Shown here: piece after piece, positions 7,079 to 15,288 of the stretch
Numbering within the stretch: the first letter of the stretch is position 1
Layout of the letters: each line of letters opens with the position of its first letter
NCBI GenBank assembly: GCA_045612665.1
Contig: JAZKZO010000046.1
Location: 1-34,942, forward strand
Direction of reading: 5' to 3'
Origin: RGIG2000 sp045612665
Lineage (GTDB): Bacteria; Bacillota; Clostridia; Oscillospirales; CAG-272
Length of the DNA: 34,942 nucleotides
Program-made: the position numbers and the translations under genes
Notes under the pieces: generated by a model
What the model was told of the DNA's origin: nothing
The model's database searches: none
Seen by the model: only the letters and a program-made list of their open reading frames with translations

Positions 7079-7725
7079 TTTGTCATTTTCTCCTGCTTTA
7101 CCTTATGGTCGATTATATGTCTTGATGCGAGCTCACGGTGGATATTCTCAACGCTAATGCCCATTTCAACCATAAGCACCATTACGTGATATGCAAGGTC
7201 GGCAATCTCATAGATTGTTTCAGCCTTATCGTTTGCCTTGCCTGCGATAATAACCTCGGTGCATTCCTCGCCAACCTTTTTGAGAATTTTATCAATTCCC
7301 TTATCAAAGAGATAGGTTGTATAAGAGCCCTCGGGACGCTCGGTTTTTCTGCCCATGAGAAGGTCATAAAGTCCCTGCAAGGTAAACTCGTGAAGCTCGG
7401 GGCTTTGATAAAGTGGCTTTGTAAAGCACGAATTTGTGCCTGTATGGCAAGCAGGTCCGTCCTTTTCAACAACTACAACAAGCGCGTCATTATCGCAATC
7501 GGCAGTAATTGACACGACGTGCTGATAGTTACCGCTTGTTTCGCCCTTAAGCCAAAGCTCCCCTCTTGAACGGCTATAAAAGCAGGTGAGCCCCTTTTCC
7601 ATTGTGATTTCAAGGCTTTCCTTATTCATATATGCAACGGTAAGCACCTCTTTTGTGATGCTATCCACAACGACTGCAGGGATAAGTCCCTTTTCGTCAA
7701 ATTTAAGTTCTTCTACGTTAATCAT
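7075..7725 (-). CDS. hisIE: Bifunctional phosphoribosyl-AMP cyclohydrolase / phosphoribosyl-ATP pyrophosphatase
   Basis: The 216 residues hold two domains. The first (about 1-110) is HisI: VAYMNKESLE, FYSRSRGELWLKGETSGN and the metal-binding DCDNDALV and CHTG segments open the adenine ring of PR-AMP. The second (about 115-205) is HisE: LYDLLMGRKTERPEGSYT, KVGEECTEVIIAGK and EIADLAYHVMVLM form a MazG-like helical domain that hydrolyses PR-ATP. It starts one base after hisF and overlaps the downstream phosphatase gene by four bases. Together the two domains do steps 2 and 3 of the pathway. Confidence 0.96.
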   Translation of the reverse strand: MINVEELKFDEKGLIPAVVVDSITKEVLTVAYMNKESLEITMEKGLTCFYSRSRGELWLKGETSGNYQHVVSITADCDNDALVVVVEKDGPACHTGTNSCFTKPLYQSPELHEFTLQGLYDLLMGRKTERPEGSYTTYLFDKGIDKILKKVGEECTEVIIAGKANDKAETIYEIADLAYHVMVLMVEMGISVENIHRELASRHIIDHKVKQEKMTK

Positions 7726-7726
7726 T

Positions 7727-8485
7727 TTACAACCTCACTGTTATACCATTTTTTGCAAGCTCTTTTTTGAGGTCTGAAATTTGAACCTCTCCAAAGTGGA
7801 AAATAGATGCGGCAAGTCCTGCGTCCATATCGGGGATTTCCTTGAACAATTTTGTGAAATCATCGATACATCCCGCACCGCCCGATGCGATAACAGGCAC
7901 GTTTACTGCCTCTCTTACCGCCTTAAGCATTTCGATGTCGAAGCCACGCTTAACTCCGTCGGTGTCGATTGAGTTTACAACGACCTCGCCTGCGCCGTTT
8001 GCAACGCATTTTTTAATCCACGAGATTGCTTCCATTCCTGTATTTTCGCGTCCGCCCTTTGCGAAAACCTTGAATTCTCCGTCAACTCTTTTTATATCGG
8101 CAGAGATAACAACGCATTGGTTTCCGTACTTTTGAGCAGCGCGTGAAATCAAGTCGGGGTTTCTAATTGCGCCCGAGTTTACGCTTACCTTATCCGCACC
8201 GCATTTAAGGACTCTATCAAAGTCCTCAACGGTATTTATTCCACCACCAACGGTAAGAGGGATAAAAATTGTGCTTGCGACCTCGGTTAAAATATCGGTA
8301 AAGAGTGCGCGTCCCTCGGCACTTGCGGTAATATCGTAAAACACAAGCTCATCAGCGCCACATTCAGAATAGAATTTAGCAAGCTTTACAGGGGACGACA
8401 CGTCGGCAAGTCCTAGGAAGTTAACGCCCTTTACAACGCGTCCGTCCTTTACGTCGAGGCACGGAATAATTCTTTTTGTAATCAT
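7727..8485 (-). CDS. hisF: Imidazole glycerol phosphate synthase, cyclase subunit
   Basis: A 252-residue (beta/alpha)8 barrel. The catalytic aspartates are present: Asp11 in IIPCLDVKDGRVVKGV and Asp130 in VVISADIKR. Phosphate-binding loops TVGGGI and ASGGAG are intact. It uses ammonia from HisH to convert PRFAR to imidazole glycerol phosphate and AICAR. Its ATG overlaps the hisA stop (ATGA), and hisIE follows after one base. Length is normal for HisF. Confidence 0.97.
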   Translation of the reverse strand: MITKRIIPCLDVKDGRVVKGVNFLGLADVSSPVKLAKFYSECGADELVFYDITASAEGRALFTDILTEVASTIFIPLTVGGGINTVEDFDRVLKCGADKVSVNSGAIRNPDLISRAAQKYGNQCVVISADIKRVDGEFKVFAKGGRENTGMEAISWIKKCVANGAGEVVVNSIDTDGVKRGFDIEMLKAVREAVNVPVIASGGAGCIDDFTKLFKEIPDMDAGLAASIFHFGEVQISDLKKELAKNGITVRL

Positions 8486-9195
8486 TTTGCCACCTCGATT
8501 GCTTCACTTAAGTCTATTGCGCCCGTGTAGTAGGCTTTACCTATGATTGCTCCGTAAAGATTCATCTTGCGAAGCTCTATTACATCGTTAATTGTAGACA
8601 CTCCCCCCGACGCAACTATATCAAGTGCGTATTTTTCGGAAAGTGTCTTATACATTTCAAGGTTTGTGCCACGCATAGCACCATCCTTAGAAATGTCGGT
8701 GCAAATTATAGTTTTAACACCGATTTTTTGCATTTTTTCAAAGAATTCATCAAGAGTGAGATTTGATTTTTCAAGCCAACCCTTGATTGCGATATAGCCG
8801 TCCTTAACGTCCGCGCCTACCGCGATTTTCTCGCCGTATCTTTTAACTGCCTCGATAAGAAATGCCTCGTCATTTACTGCGGACGTGCCGAGAATTGCAC
8901 GGTCAACACCACGCTCAAAGTATTTTTCAAGCGTTTCGAGCGAGCGAATTCCTCCACCGATTTCGACGAAAAGCCCCGTTTCGCGAGCCACCTGAGCGAC
9001 AATTTCAAGGTTTGGTGTCGTTCCGTCCTTTGCGCCCTCAAGGTCAACCATGTGTATGAATTTCGCCCCCTTAGCCTCGAAATCAAGTGCGATTTCGATA
9101 GGGTTTTCGCTATACACGGTCATCTCGTTATAGTCGCCCTTGAAGAGTCGGACTGCTTTTTTATCATAGAGGTCTATTGCAGGAAAAATATTCAT
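8482..9195 (-). CDS. hisA: Phosphoribosylformimino-AICAR-phosphate isomerase
   Basis: From the ATG at 9195 the protein has 237 residues. That start overlaps the hisH stop as ATGA and has GGAGGTGG just upstream, so the five-residue in-frame extension to 9210 is rejected. It is a (beta/alpha)8 barrel paralogous to HisF with Asp8 (FPAIDLYDKKAVRL) and Asp129 (VGADVKDG) as the acid-base pair, and phosphate loops EIGGGIRS and ASGGVS. It isomerises ProFAR to PRFAR. It sits between hisH and hisF, the standard order. Confidence 0.97.
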   Translation of the reverse strand: MNIFPAIDLYDKKAVRLFKGDYNEMTVYSENPIEIALDFEAKGAKFIHMVDLEGAKDGTTPNLEIVAQVARETGLFVEIGGGIRSLETLEKYFERGVDRAILGTSAVNDEAFLIEAVKRYGEKIAVGADVKDGYIAIKGWLEKSNLTLDEFFEKMQKIGVKTIICTDISKDGAMRGTNLEMYKTLSEKYALDIVASGGVSTINDVIELRKMNLYGAIIGKAYYTGAIDLSEAIEVAK

Positions 9196-9812
9196 CTTGC
9201 CACCTCCCACTCGTCAAATGCGCGAAGAATTGAAAGTCCTATATCTCCGCTCTTTTCGGGATGGAACTGACAGCCAGTTACATTGTCAAGAGCAACCGAG
9301 GCTGTAAGGGTTGCTCCGTACTCGGTGGTTGAAAGAAGGCTTTCTTTACATCCTGTTGCAAAATAGGAGTGAACGAAATAAACGTAATCGTTTTCCTTTA
9401 CATATTTAAAGATAGGATGCTCCTTCTTTATATTTAGGGCATTCCAACCGATATGTGGGATTTTAAGCTCGCTCGGGATAACGCCCTGCATTGGCACAAC
9501 GCTTCCCTTTAAGAGTCCGAGTCCGTTATGCTCTCCGTATTCATAGCTTTTTTCGAATAAAAGCTGCATACCGAGGCAAATTCCCATAATTGGCTTTCCG
9601 TTTTTGGCTTCCTCGATAATTACCTTATCAAGGGATAGGTCGCGAAGCTTCTTTATCGCATCGCCAAACGCGCCAACGCCCGGCAAAATTATTTTATCGG
9701 CTTTTTTAATTTCATTTGGGTCTGAGGTAACTATGCTCTTTGCGCCTATCATTTTAAGTGATGAGGTGAGCGAAAAAAGGTTACCGACACCGTAATCTAT
9801 TACGGCTATCAT
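9192..9812 (-). CDS. hisH: Imidazole glycerol phosphate synthase, glutaminase subunit
   Basis: A 206-residue class I glutamine amidotransferase that supplies ammonia to HisF. The catalytic triad is complete: Cys79 in GICLGMQLLF, His184 and Glu186 in CQFHPEKSG. The oxyanion region PGVGAFGDA is conserved. It follows hisB after three bases and overlaps hisA. Length is typical. Confidence 0.97.
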   Translation of the reverse strand: MIAVIDYGVGNLFSLTSSLKMIGAKSIVTSDPNEIKKADKIILPGVGAFGDAIKKLRDLSLDKVIIEEAKNGKPIMGICLGMQLLFEKSYEYGEHNGLGLLKGSVVPMQGVIPSELKIPHIGWNALNIKKEHPIFKYVKENDYVYFVHSYFATGCKESLLSTTEYGATLTASVALDNVTGCQFHPEKSGDIGLSILRAFDEWEVAR

Positions 9813-9815
9813 TTA

Positions 9816-10403
9816 TTAAAGCACTCCTTTGGTTGAAGGGATTTCGTTTGCGTATTTTTCATCAATTGCAGTAGCCTTTGCAAGAGCTCTTGCGAAAGCC
9901 TTGAATGAGCCCTCGATTATGTGATGAGAGTTGCTTCCCGTAATTTTTCTTACGTGGAGAGTGATTTTTGCCTCACGCGAGAAGGCTCTATAAAACTCCT
10001 CTGCAAGCTCGGTGTCGAAATCACCTACTCTGTATGCGGGAACGTCAAGGGCATAGCCAAGATAATCTCTACCTGAAATGTCAAGGGCGCACATAATAAG
10101 TGTTTCGTCCATTGGCAAAATCATATATCCGTAGCGATAAATTCCCTTTTTGTCGCCAAGCGCCTCGTAAATTGCCTTACCAAGACAAATTGCAACGTCC
10201 TCAACTGTGTGGTGATAGTCAACGTTTGTATCGCCTACGCATTTAACGTCAAGGTCATAGCGTGCGTGTTTTGCAAAAAGAGTGAGCATATGGTCAAGAA
10301 AACCGCACCCTGTGTCGATATTTGAAGCTCCTCTTCCGTCGAGGTTTATTTTAAGGGCGATATCAGTTTCGCCTGTTTTTCTAACAATCTCGGATACTCT
10401 CAT
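9816..10403 (-). CDS. hisB: Imidazoleglycerol-phosphate dehydratase (monofunctional)
   Basis: The 195-residue enzyme dehydrates imidazole glycerol phosphate to imidazole acetol phosphate. The metal-binding histidine motifs are visible: GCGFLDHMLTLFAKH, DYHHTVEDVAICLG, and near the C-terminus GSNSHHIIEGSFKAFARAL. There is no N-terminal HAD phosphatase domain as in the enterobacterial fusion, consistent with a separate PHP phosphatase at the operon end. AAAGGAG lies upstream of the ATG, which overlaps the hisC stop by four bases. Confidence 0.97.
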   Translation of the reverse strand: MRVSEIVRKTGETDIALKINLDGRGASNIDTGCGFLDHMLTLFAKHARYDLDVKCVGDTNVDYHHTVEDVAICLGKAIYEALGDKKGIYRYGYMILPMDETLIMCALDISGRDYLGYALDVPAYRVGDFDTELAEEFYRAFSREAKITLHVRKITGSNSHHIIEGSFKAFARALAKATAIDEKYANEIPSTKGVL

Positions 10404-11467
10404 TTTTTAAGCTCCTTTAAAATTTCTTCTATTGCGCTTATAAGTGCCTTCATTTGCTCCATTGTGCCTATTGTAATACGGTTATAGTCCTTAATTCTCT
10501 CTTTTGTAAAGTGGCGAACGAGAATTCCTCTTGCCTTTAGGCTAAGATAAAGCTCCTCGCCCGAGATGAGCGGACTTTTTGCAAATACGAAGTTTGCCTT
10601 TGACGGAAGCACCTCGAAGCCAAGGCTTGCAAGTGCATTCTCGGTATAAGCACGGTTTTGCGCGATTGTCTTACAGTTATTCATATAGTAGTCGTTGTCG
10701 CAAAGTGCGCCATAGCCTGCCATCATTGTCATTCTGTTGACATTATACGGATTGGTCGAATACTTTATAGTATTCATATCGCAAATAAGCGCCTCGCACG
10801 CGATTCCAAAGCCGAGTCTTGCGCCCGCAAGTGAGCGCGACTTTGAAAAGGTTTGAGTTACTATAAGATTATCATATTTATCGACAAGGGATACGGCACT
10901 TTGAGCACCGAAATCAACATACGCCTCGTCAATTATTACTACGTTATTAGGATTTGAGCTTACAATTCTCTCAATTTCATCAAGAGAAAGTGCAATTCCC
11001 GTAGGGGCATTCGGATTTGCAATAACGATATTCTTGTTAATGCCAACGTAATCCTCTACGTTTATTGTAAAATCGTCCTTTAGTGGAATTTGCTCGTATG
11101 GGATACCGTTAAGCTCGGCAAACACAGGATAAAAGCCATAGGTTATATCGGGAAATACGATTGGATTTTCGCTATCGCAAAATGCCATAAACGCAAAGTT
11201 GAGTATTTCATCCGAGCCATTGGTCATAAGAACCTGCGTTTTCTTTACTCCGTAAAGTTCTGCGCATTTAGCGACAAGAGGTGTACACTCGGGGTCGCTA
11301 TAAAGCTGAAGAAGCGATGCCTGCTCCGATACAGCATCAAGAACACTCTTAGACGGTGGGAACGGGGATTCGTTTGTATTTAGCTTTATGTATTTCATAT
11401 CCTTTGGCTGTTCACCAGGGGTGTACGCCTCAAGAGATGAATATTTACTGCTGAAAAATCTACTCAT
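10400..11467 (-). CDS. hisC: Histidinol-phosphate aminotransferase
   Basis: A 355-residue fold-type I PLP aminotransferase. The PLP lysine is Lys209 in TQTFSKSRSLAGARLGF; the substrate and cofactor segments LNTNESPFPPS, NPNAPTG and IIDEAYVDF are present. It transaminates imidazole acetol phosphate to histidinol phosphate. It begins two bases after hisD and overlaps hisB. Some HisC proteins also accept aromatic amino acids, but position in a full his operon supports the main role. Confidence 0.96.
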   Translation of the reverse strand: MSRFFSSKYSSLEAYTPGEQPKDMKYIKLNTNESPFPPSKSVLDAVSEQASLLQLYSDPECTPLVAKCAELYGVKKTQVLMTNGSDEILNFAFMAFCDSENPIVFPDITYGFYPVFAELNGIPYEQIPLKDDFTINVEDYVGINKNIVIANPNAPTGIALSLDEIERIVSSNPNNVVIIDEAYVDFGAQSAVSLVDKYDNLIVTQTFSKSRSLAGARLGFGIACEALICDMNTIKYSTNPYNVNRMTMMAGYGALCDNDYYMNNCKTIAQNRAYTENALASLGFEVLPSKANFVFAKSPLISGEELYLSLKARGILVRHFTKERIKDYNRITIGTMEQMKALISAIEEILKELKK

Positions 11468-11469
11468 TT

Positions 11470-12747
11470 TTATTCCTCAAAACGAATTGTTGCACTTCTT
11501 GCGTGTGCGTCAAGTCCTTCCTTTTTAGCAAAATAGGAAACCTTGTCCGCTACCCTTGAGAGTGCTTCTCTTGTATAATAGATATATTGAGATTTCTTTA
11601 CAAAATCGTCAACGCTGAGCGCGCTTGAAAATCTTGCAGTTCCACTTGTTGGGAGTGTGTGGTTAGGGCCTGCAAAATAGTCGCCTAGCGCCTCGGGACA
11701 GCTCTTGCCCATAAAGATTGAGCCTGCGTGCTTGATTTTATCAAGGTACTCAAATGGCTCGTCCACGCAAAGCTCAAGATGCTCGGGAGCAATCTCGTTT
11801 GCGATATCGATTGCGAGAAGCAAATTGTTCTCCGCTACGATAATTTTGCCGTTATTATCAATTGAGCATCTTGCAATCTCGGCTCTTGGAAGGAGCGGAA
11901 TTTGCTTTTCAAGCTCGTCGCTTACCTTCTTTGCAAGCTCGTAGCTATCGGTTACCAAAACTGCGCTTGCCATTTTATCGTGCTCTGCCTGTGAGAGAAG
12001 GTCAGCTGCAACGAATTTCGGATTACATGTGCTATCGGCTACAACGAGAATTTCGCTTGGTCCTGCAATCATATCGATTGAAACCTTGCCAAACACCTGC
12101 TTTTTAGCCTCGGCAACGAATGCATTACCCGGACCTACGATTTTATCAACCTTTGGCACACTTTCAGTTCCGTATGCAAGTGCTGCAACTGCCTGTGCGC
12201 CACCTATTTTGAATATTCTATCTACGCCTGCGATTTTAGCGGCAGCGAGGATTACGGGATTTACCTTTCCGTTCTTTGACGGTGGAGTTACCATAACGAT
12301 TTCGCTACATCCCGCAATTTTTGCAGGGATTGAGTCCATAAGAACGGTTGACGGATAAGCGGCTGTGCCACCAGGAACGTAAAGACCTACCTTTTCAATT
12401 GGCATAATCTTTTGTCCTGTAACGACTCCGTCCTTCTCACGAAGCTCGAAGCCCTCTCTTACCTGCTTTTTGTGGAAGGCGCGAATATTCTCGGCTGCTT
12501 CCTTTATAATTTCAACGAATTCGTTATCAACGCTTTCAAACGCCTCGTCAATTTCCTCTTCACTTACCTCAAGGGAGTCAAGGACCGCCTTGTCGAATTT
12601 CTCACAATACTCGAAAAGCGCCTTATCCTTATTTTTGATTACGTTTGCGATAATCTCGGAAACTATTCCCTCAACGTTTGAGGCGATATTTTCACGGGCG
12701 AATATTTCCTCGTTTGAAACCTCGCCGTATTTATAAATCTTAATCAT
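11470..12747 (-). CDS. hisD: Histidinol dehydrogenase
   Basis: At 425 residues it has the normal length for the family. It oxidises histidinol to histidine in two NAD-dependent steps. Seen motifs include LYVPGGTAAYPSTVLM, IDMIAGPSEILVVAD, DLLSQAEHD and GPNHTLPTSGTARF, which carry zinc and catalytic residues in known HisD enzymes. The ATG overlaps the end of hisG by eight bases. Confidence 0.97.
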   Translation of the reverse strand: MIKIYKYGEVSNEEIFARENIASNVEGIVSEIIANVIKNKDKALFEYCEKFDKAVLDSLEVSEEEIDEAFESVDNEFVEIIKEAAENIRAFHKKQVREGFELREKDGVVTGQKIMPIEKVGLYVPGGTAAYPSTVLMDSIPAKIAGCSEIVMVTPPSKNGKVNPVILAAAKIAGVDRIFKIGGAQAVAALAYGTESVPKVDKIVGPGNAFVAEAKKQVFGKVSIDMIAGPSEILVVADSTCNPKFVAADLLSQAEHDKMASAVLVTDSYELAKKVSDELEKQIPLLPRAEIARCSIDNNGKIIVAENNLLLAIDIANEIAPEHLELCVDEPFEYLDKIKHAGSIFMGKSCPEALGDYFAGPNHTLPTSGTARFSSALSVDDFVKKSQYIYYTREALSRVADKVSYFAKKEGLDAHARSATIRFEE

Positions 12748-13369
12748 CGGTTTTTACCTGTGTCCTCATACCCTCGACTATTTTTTCGATTTCCTCGGTT
12801 TTGAACTTAAAGCTTGCCTTGTTTGCGATAAGTCGCGCGCTGATTGGCACGATTGTTTCAACAACGTCAAGGTCGTTTTCCTTTAAGGTTGTTCCTGTTT
12901 CTACGATATCAACGATAACGTCGGAAAGTCCGAGAATCGGAGCTAGCTCGATTGAGCCGTTGAGCTTGATTATATCGATATCGCGACACTTTGAAGCATA
13001 GTAGCCTCTTGCAATATTAACAAACTTCGTTGCAACCTTCAAGGTTCTTTGGTTATCGTCGTAAAAGTCCTTTTTACCTGCAACTGCCATTCTGCACTTG
13101 CCCATATTGAGGTCAAGAAGCTCATAAACGTCGGGAGTGTATTCTAGAAGAATATCCTTGCCCGCAACGCCTATATCGGCAGCACCTCTTTCAACGTATA
13201 TAGATACGTCAGACGGCTTTACCCAAAAGTATCTGATGCCCTTCTCCTCGTTTTCGAAGATGAGCTTTCTGTTATTTTCCTTAATTGAAGGACACTCGTA
13301 GCCTGCGTTTTCGAACATTGCATAGACCTTTTCGCCGAGTCGTCCCTTTGGAAGAGCTACGTTTATCAT
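12740..13369 (-). CDS. hisG: ATP phosphoribosyltransferase, short catalytic form
   Basis: The 209 residues are the short HisG, which lacks the C-terminal ACT-like regulatory domain of the long form and works as a complex with HisZ. Motifs include NVALPKGRLGE, ERGAADIGVAGKD, and DVIVDIVETGTTLKEN for PRPP binding. It makes the first pathway product, PR-ATP. Its ATG overlaps the stop of hisZ, so the two subunits are translationally coupled. Feedback control by histidine is expected through HisZ. Confidence 0.96.
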   Translation of the reverse strand: MINVALPKGRLGEKVYAMFENAGYECPSIKENNRKLIFENEEKGIRYFWVKPSDVSIYVERGAADIGVAGKDILLEYTPDVYELLDLNMGKCRMAVAGKKDFYDDNQRTLKVATKFVNIARGYYASKCRDIDIIKLNGSIELAPILGLSDVIVDIVETGTTLKENDLDVVETIVPISARLIANKASFKFKTEEIEKIVEGMRTQVKTDD

Positions 13370-14466
13370 TTATTTGCCCCCCTCAAATCTATCAATTCCT
13401 TATAGCGAAGCTTTTGTGGGATTGCCTTTTGAGCGCTCACACTCTTGCCCTGTGCTATAAGCTTATTTTTTGCTTCAATTATGCACGATGCATCAGTGCT
13501 ATCATTATAAATAAGAAGCACGTCAACATCGAAATCTCTTGTGCTCTTATCAAGCGCCTCGAGAGTATCGAGATAAAGCGCGAAGCCTATTGCATCGCTC
13601 CTTCTTCCCATTTTTCTCATAAGAGTTCCATACTCGCCACCCGAAAGCACGCCCTCGGGAATTCCGTTAAGGAAGCCCTTAAATACGATTCCGTTATAGT
13701 AATTCATATCGTTTACAACGGAGAAATCAAGCTTGATTTTAGATGCATATTCGGTGCTTGAAAGCAAGGTGCAAAGTGTTGAGAGTCTATTGTATGCGTC
13801 CTTTGCCTTTTCGCTCTTACAAATCGGCAAAAGCATTTCAAGCACGCGCGACATTTCGCCATACATTCCGATAAGACCGACAAGCGCGCCTGTGCTTTCC
13901 TTGTCAAGAGAATATTTTTCGCAAAGGGCAAGAGCCTCGTGTCTATTTTTTTCGGAGATAAGCCTTGTTATTTCCTTTTTGAACAATTCATCGTCGCTTG
14001 CGCTGTCGAGAATTGCACTGAAAATAGCCATATCGGAAATGTCAAGCGAAAAGTCCTCGGACACGCTTGCAAGGCTCTTTGCGCCAAGATAAACAACCTC
14101 AAAAATATCGTAAAGGTCGATATCGCCTATACATTCAAGACCTGTTTGCATAATTTCCTTAAACTGATGAGTTGAGGGAGATACGCGATATACGTTCTCG
14201 TTATAGTAAACCTTTTGCTTACAGCCTACCTCGAACGTGGTATTTTTGATAATAGAAAGAGTAACGTCGGGCTTAAGCGCCAAAAGCTTTCCGTTTGTAT
14301 CATTAAAGGTTATAACTCTATCGCTTACAAGGAAGTCCTTGTTTTGAACGTAAAGGTCATATTCCTCGAATTTACTCATTTTAAAGGGCAAATATCCGTA
14401 CTGCTTATAGAGAGCACGAAGCGCAAATATTGCCTTTTCCTCATTCTTAAAAAGCTCTTTATCCAT
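13366..14466 (-). CDS. hisZ: ATP phosphoribosyltransferase regulatory subunit (HisRS-like)
   Basis: The 366-residue protein is a catalytically inactive relative of histidyl-tRNA synthetase. Class II motif-like segments are visible (FALRALYKQYGYLPFKMSKFEE, LLALKPDVTLSI, VYYNENVYR, GGEYGTLMRKMGRRSDAIGFALY) while the anticodon-binding domain is absent. It activates short HisG and carries the histidine site. The ATG at 14466 shares the TGATG overlap with yerC; a GTG one codon earlier (14469) is also possible, and AAGGGG suits either. Next to short hisG the assignment is firm. Confidence 0.95.
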   Translation of the reverse strand: MDKELFKNEEKAIFALRALYKQYGYLPFKMSKFEEYDLYVQNKDFLVSDRVITFNDTNGKLLALKPDVTLSIIKNTTFEVGCKQKVYYNENVYRVSPSTHQFKEIMQTGLECIGDIDLYDIFEVVYLGAKSLASVSEDFSLDISDMAIFSAILDSASDDELFKKEITRLISEKNRHEALALCEKYSLDKESTGALVGLIGMYGEMSRVLEMLLPICKSEKAKDAYNRLSTLCTLLSSTEYASKIKLDFSVVNDMNYYNGIVFKGFLNGIPEGVLSGGEYGTLMRKMGRRSDAIGFALYLDTLEALDKSTRDFDVDVLLIYNDSTDASCIIEAKNKLIAQGKSVSAQKAIPQKLRYKELIDLRGANK

Positions 14467-14762
14467 CACTTAATCCCCTTCTTTTCAAGACGCTCAAGAG
14501 CAAGCTCGTATCCACCGTCGCCATATTCAAGACATTTGCTTACACGACTGATTGTAGCTGTGCTCATTCCTGTTTCACGGCTTATAACGGCATAGTTTTC
14601 TCCGTTTTTGAGCATTTTTGCAGCCTTAAGCCTTTGCGCTATATCGAGAATTTCACGAATTGTGCAAACGTCCTCGAAAAAGCTATAGCACTCCTCTACA
14701 CTTTCGAGCGAAAGAATCGCCTCAAACAATGTGTCTACCTCTTTGGTGTGTAATTTCTTCAT
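14466..14762 (-). CDS. yerC: TrpR-like YerC/YecD family regulator of the his operon
   Basis: The 98-residue protein belongs to the TrpR-superfamily YerC/YecD group. The pattern TIREILDIAQRLKAAKML, then the helix-turn-helix ENYAVISRETGMSTATISRVSKCL and a GGYELALERL tail is diagnostic. As first gene of this operon it is most simply the histidine-responsive repressor predicted for Firmicutes and often called HisR; that role comes from comparative genomics rather than from this sequence. Its ATG is preceded by GAGGAG, and the promoter at 14804-14832 is immediately upstream. Autoregulation is likely, with an operator in 14771-14804. Confidence 0.9.
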   Translation of the reverse strand: MKKLHTKEVDTLFEAILSLESVEECYSFFEDVCTIREILDIAQRLKAAKMLKNGENYAVISRETGMSTATISRVSKCLEYGDGGYELALERLEKKGIK

Positions 14763-14770
14763 TTTGCTCC

Positions 14771-14804
14771 TCGCTTTATCACTTTATCACTTTAACAAAC
14801 TAAA
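14771..14804 (-). promoter_or_regulatory. Putative operator of the his operon
   Basis: Directly after the -10 box the - strand reads TTTAGTTTGTTAAA and then two tandem copies of AAAGTGAT plus a partial third. This covers the likely transcription start. Repeat spacing of eight bases and placement suit a repressor site, but binding by the YerC protein is an inference. Confidence 0.5.
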
Positions 14805-14832
14805 TTATACTACTGTTTCAGTCGCTTGTCAA
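14804..14832 (-). promoter_or_regulatory. Promoter of the histidine operon
   Basis: On the - strand both boxes match full consensus, TTGACA (14832-14827) and TATAAT (14809-14804), with a 17-base spacer. Confidence 0.92.
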
Positions 14833-14871
14833 GGGGATTTTTAAAACTTTTTATATATTTATATAAGTGCC

Positions 14872-14902
14872 AAACGGGCATACGACGTATACCCGTTTTT
14901 TA
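14872..14902. terminator. Hairpin between the ilv-leu operon end and the his promoter
   Basis: AAACGGGCATAC (14872-14883) pairs with GTATACCCGTTT (14887-14898) with one C-A mismatch. The six-T tail is on the + strand; on the - strand, where the ridA transcript arrives, only three T follow. It may be a weak terminator for the upstream operon, so some read-through into his is possible. Confidence 0.55.
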
Positions 14903-15277
14903 TTATTCTGCAATAGCGATAACCTCTACCTCAACAAGAACTCCCTTTGGAAGATCCTTTACCGCAACGCATGAGCGTGCAGGCTTTGAGGAGAAATATT
15001 TGCCGTAAACCTCGTTGAATGCGCCAAAATCGGCAATTTCAGCGAGGAAGCAGGTTGTCTTGATTGCCTTGTCAAAGGATGAGCCTGATGCCTCAAGAAC
15101 TGCGCCGAGGTTCTTCATTACCTGCTCGGTTTGTCCAACGATATCCTTTGCCTCAACATTACCTGTTTCGGGATTGATTGCAATTTGTCCCGAGGTATAT
15201 ACGAGCCCTGCATGTACTACTGCCTGTGAGTAAGGTCCGATAGCGCTCGGGGCTTTATTTGTAGAAATCTTATTCAT
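14903..15277 (-). CDS. ridA: RidA family enamine/imine deaminase
   Basis: The 124-residue trimer-forming protein carries the family signature: IGPYSQAVVHAGLVYTSGQI near the N-terminus, and the active-site Arg in SSKPARSCVAVKDLPKGVLVEVEVIA. RidA hydrolyses 2-aminocrotonate, the reactive enamine released by threonine dehydratase, to 2-oxobutanoate. It lies 11 bases downstream of ilvA and is the last gene of the operon, a direct metabolic pairing that protects PLP enzymes. Confidence 0.95.
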   Translation of the reverse strand: MNKISTNKAPSAIGPYSQAVVHAGLVYTSGQIAINPETGNVEAKDIVGQTEQVMKNLGAVLEASGSSFDKAIKTTCFLAEIADFGAFNEVYGKYFSSKPARSCVAVKDLPKGVLVEVEVIAIAE

Positions 15278-15288
15278 TTTAATTCTCC

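Noticed and set aside
7138..7512. Long + frames inside the his and ilv-leu genes
   Set aside because: They are antisense to highly conserved enzymes and have no ribosome sites or recognisable products.
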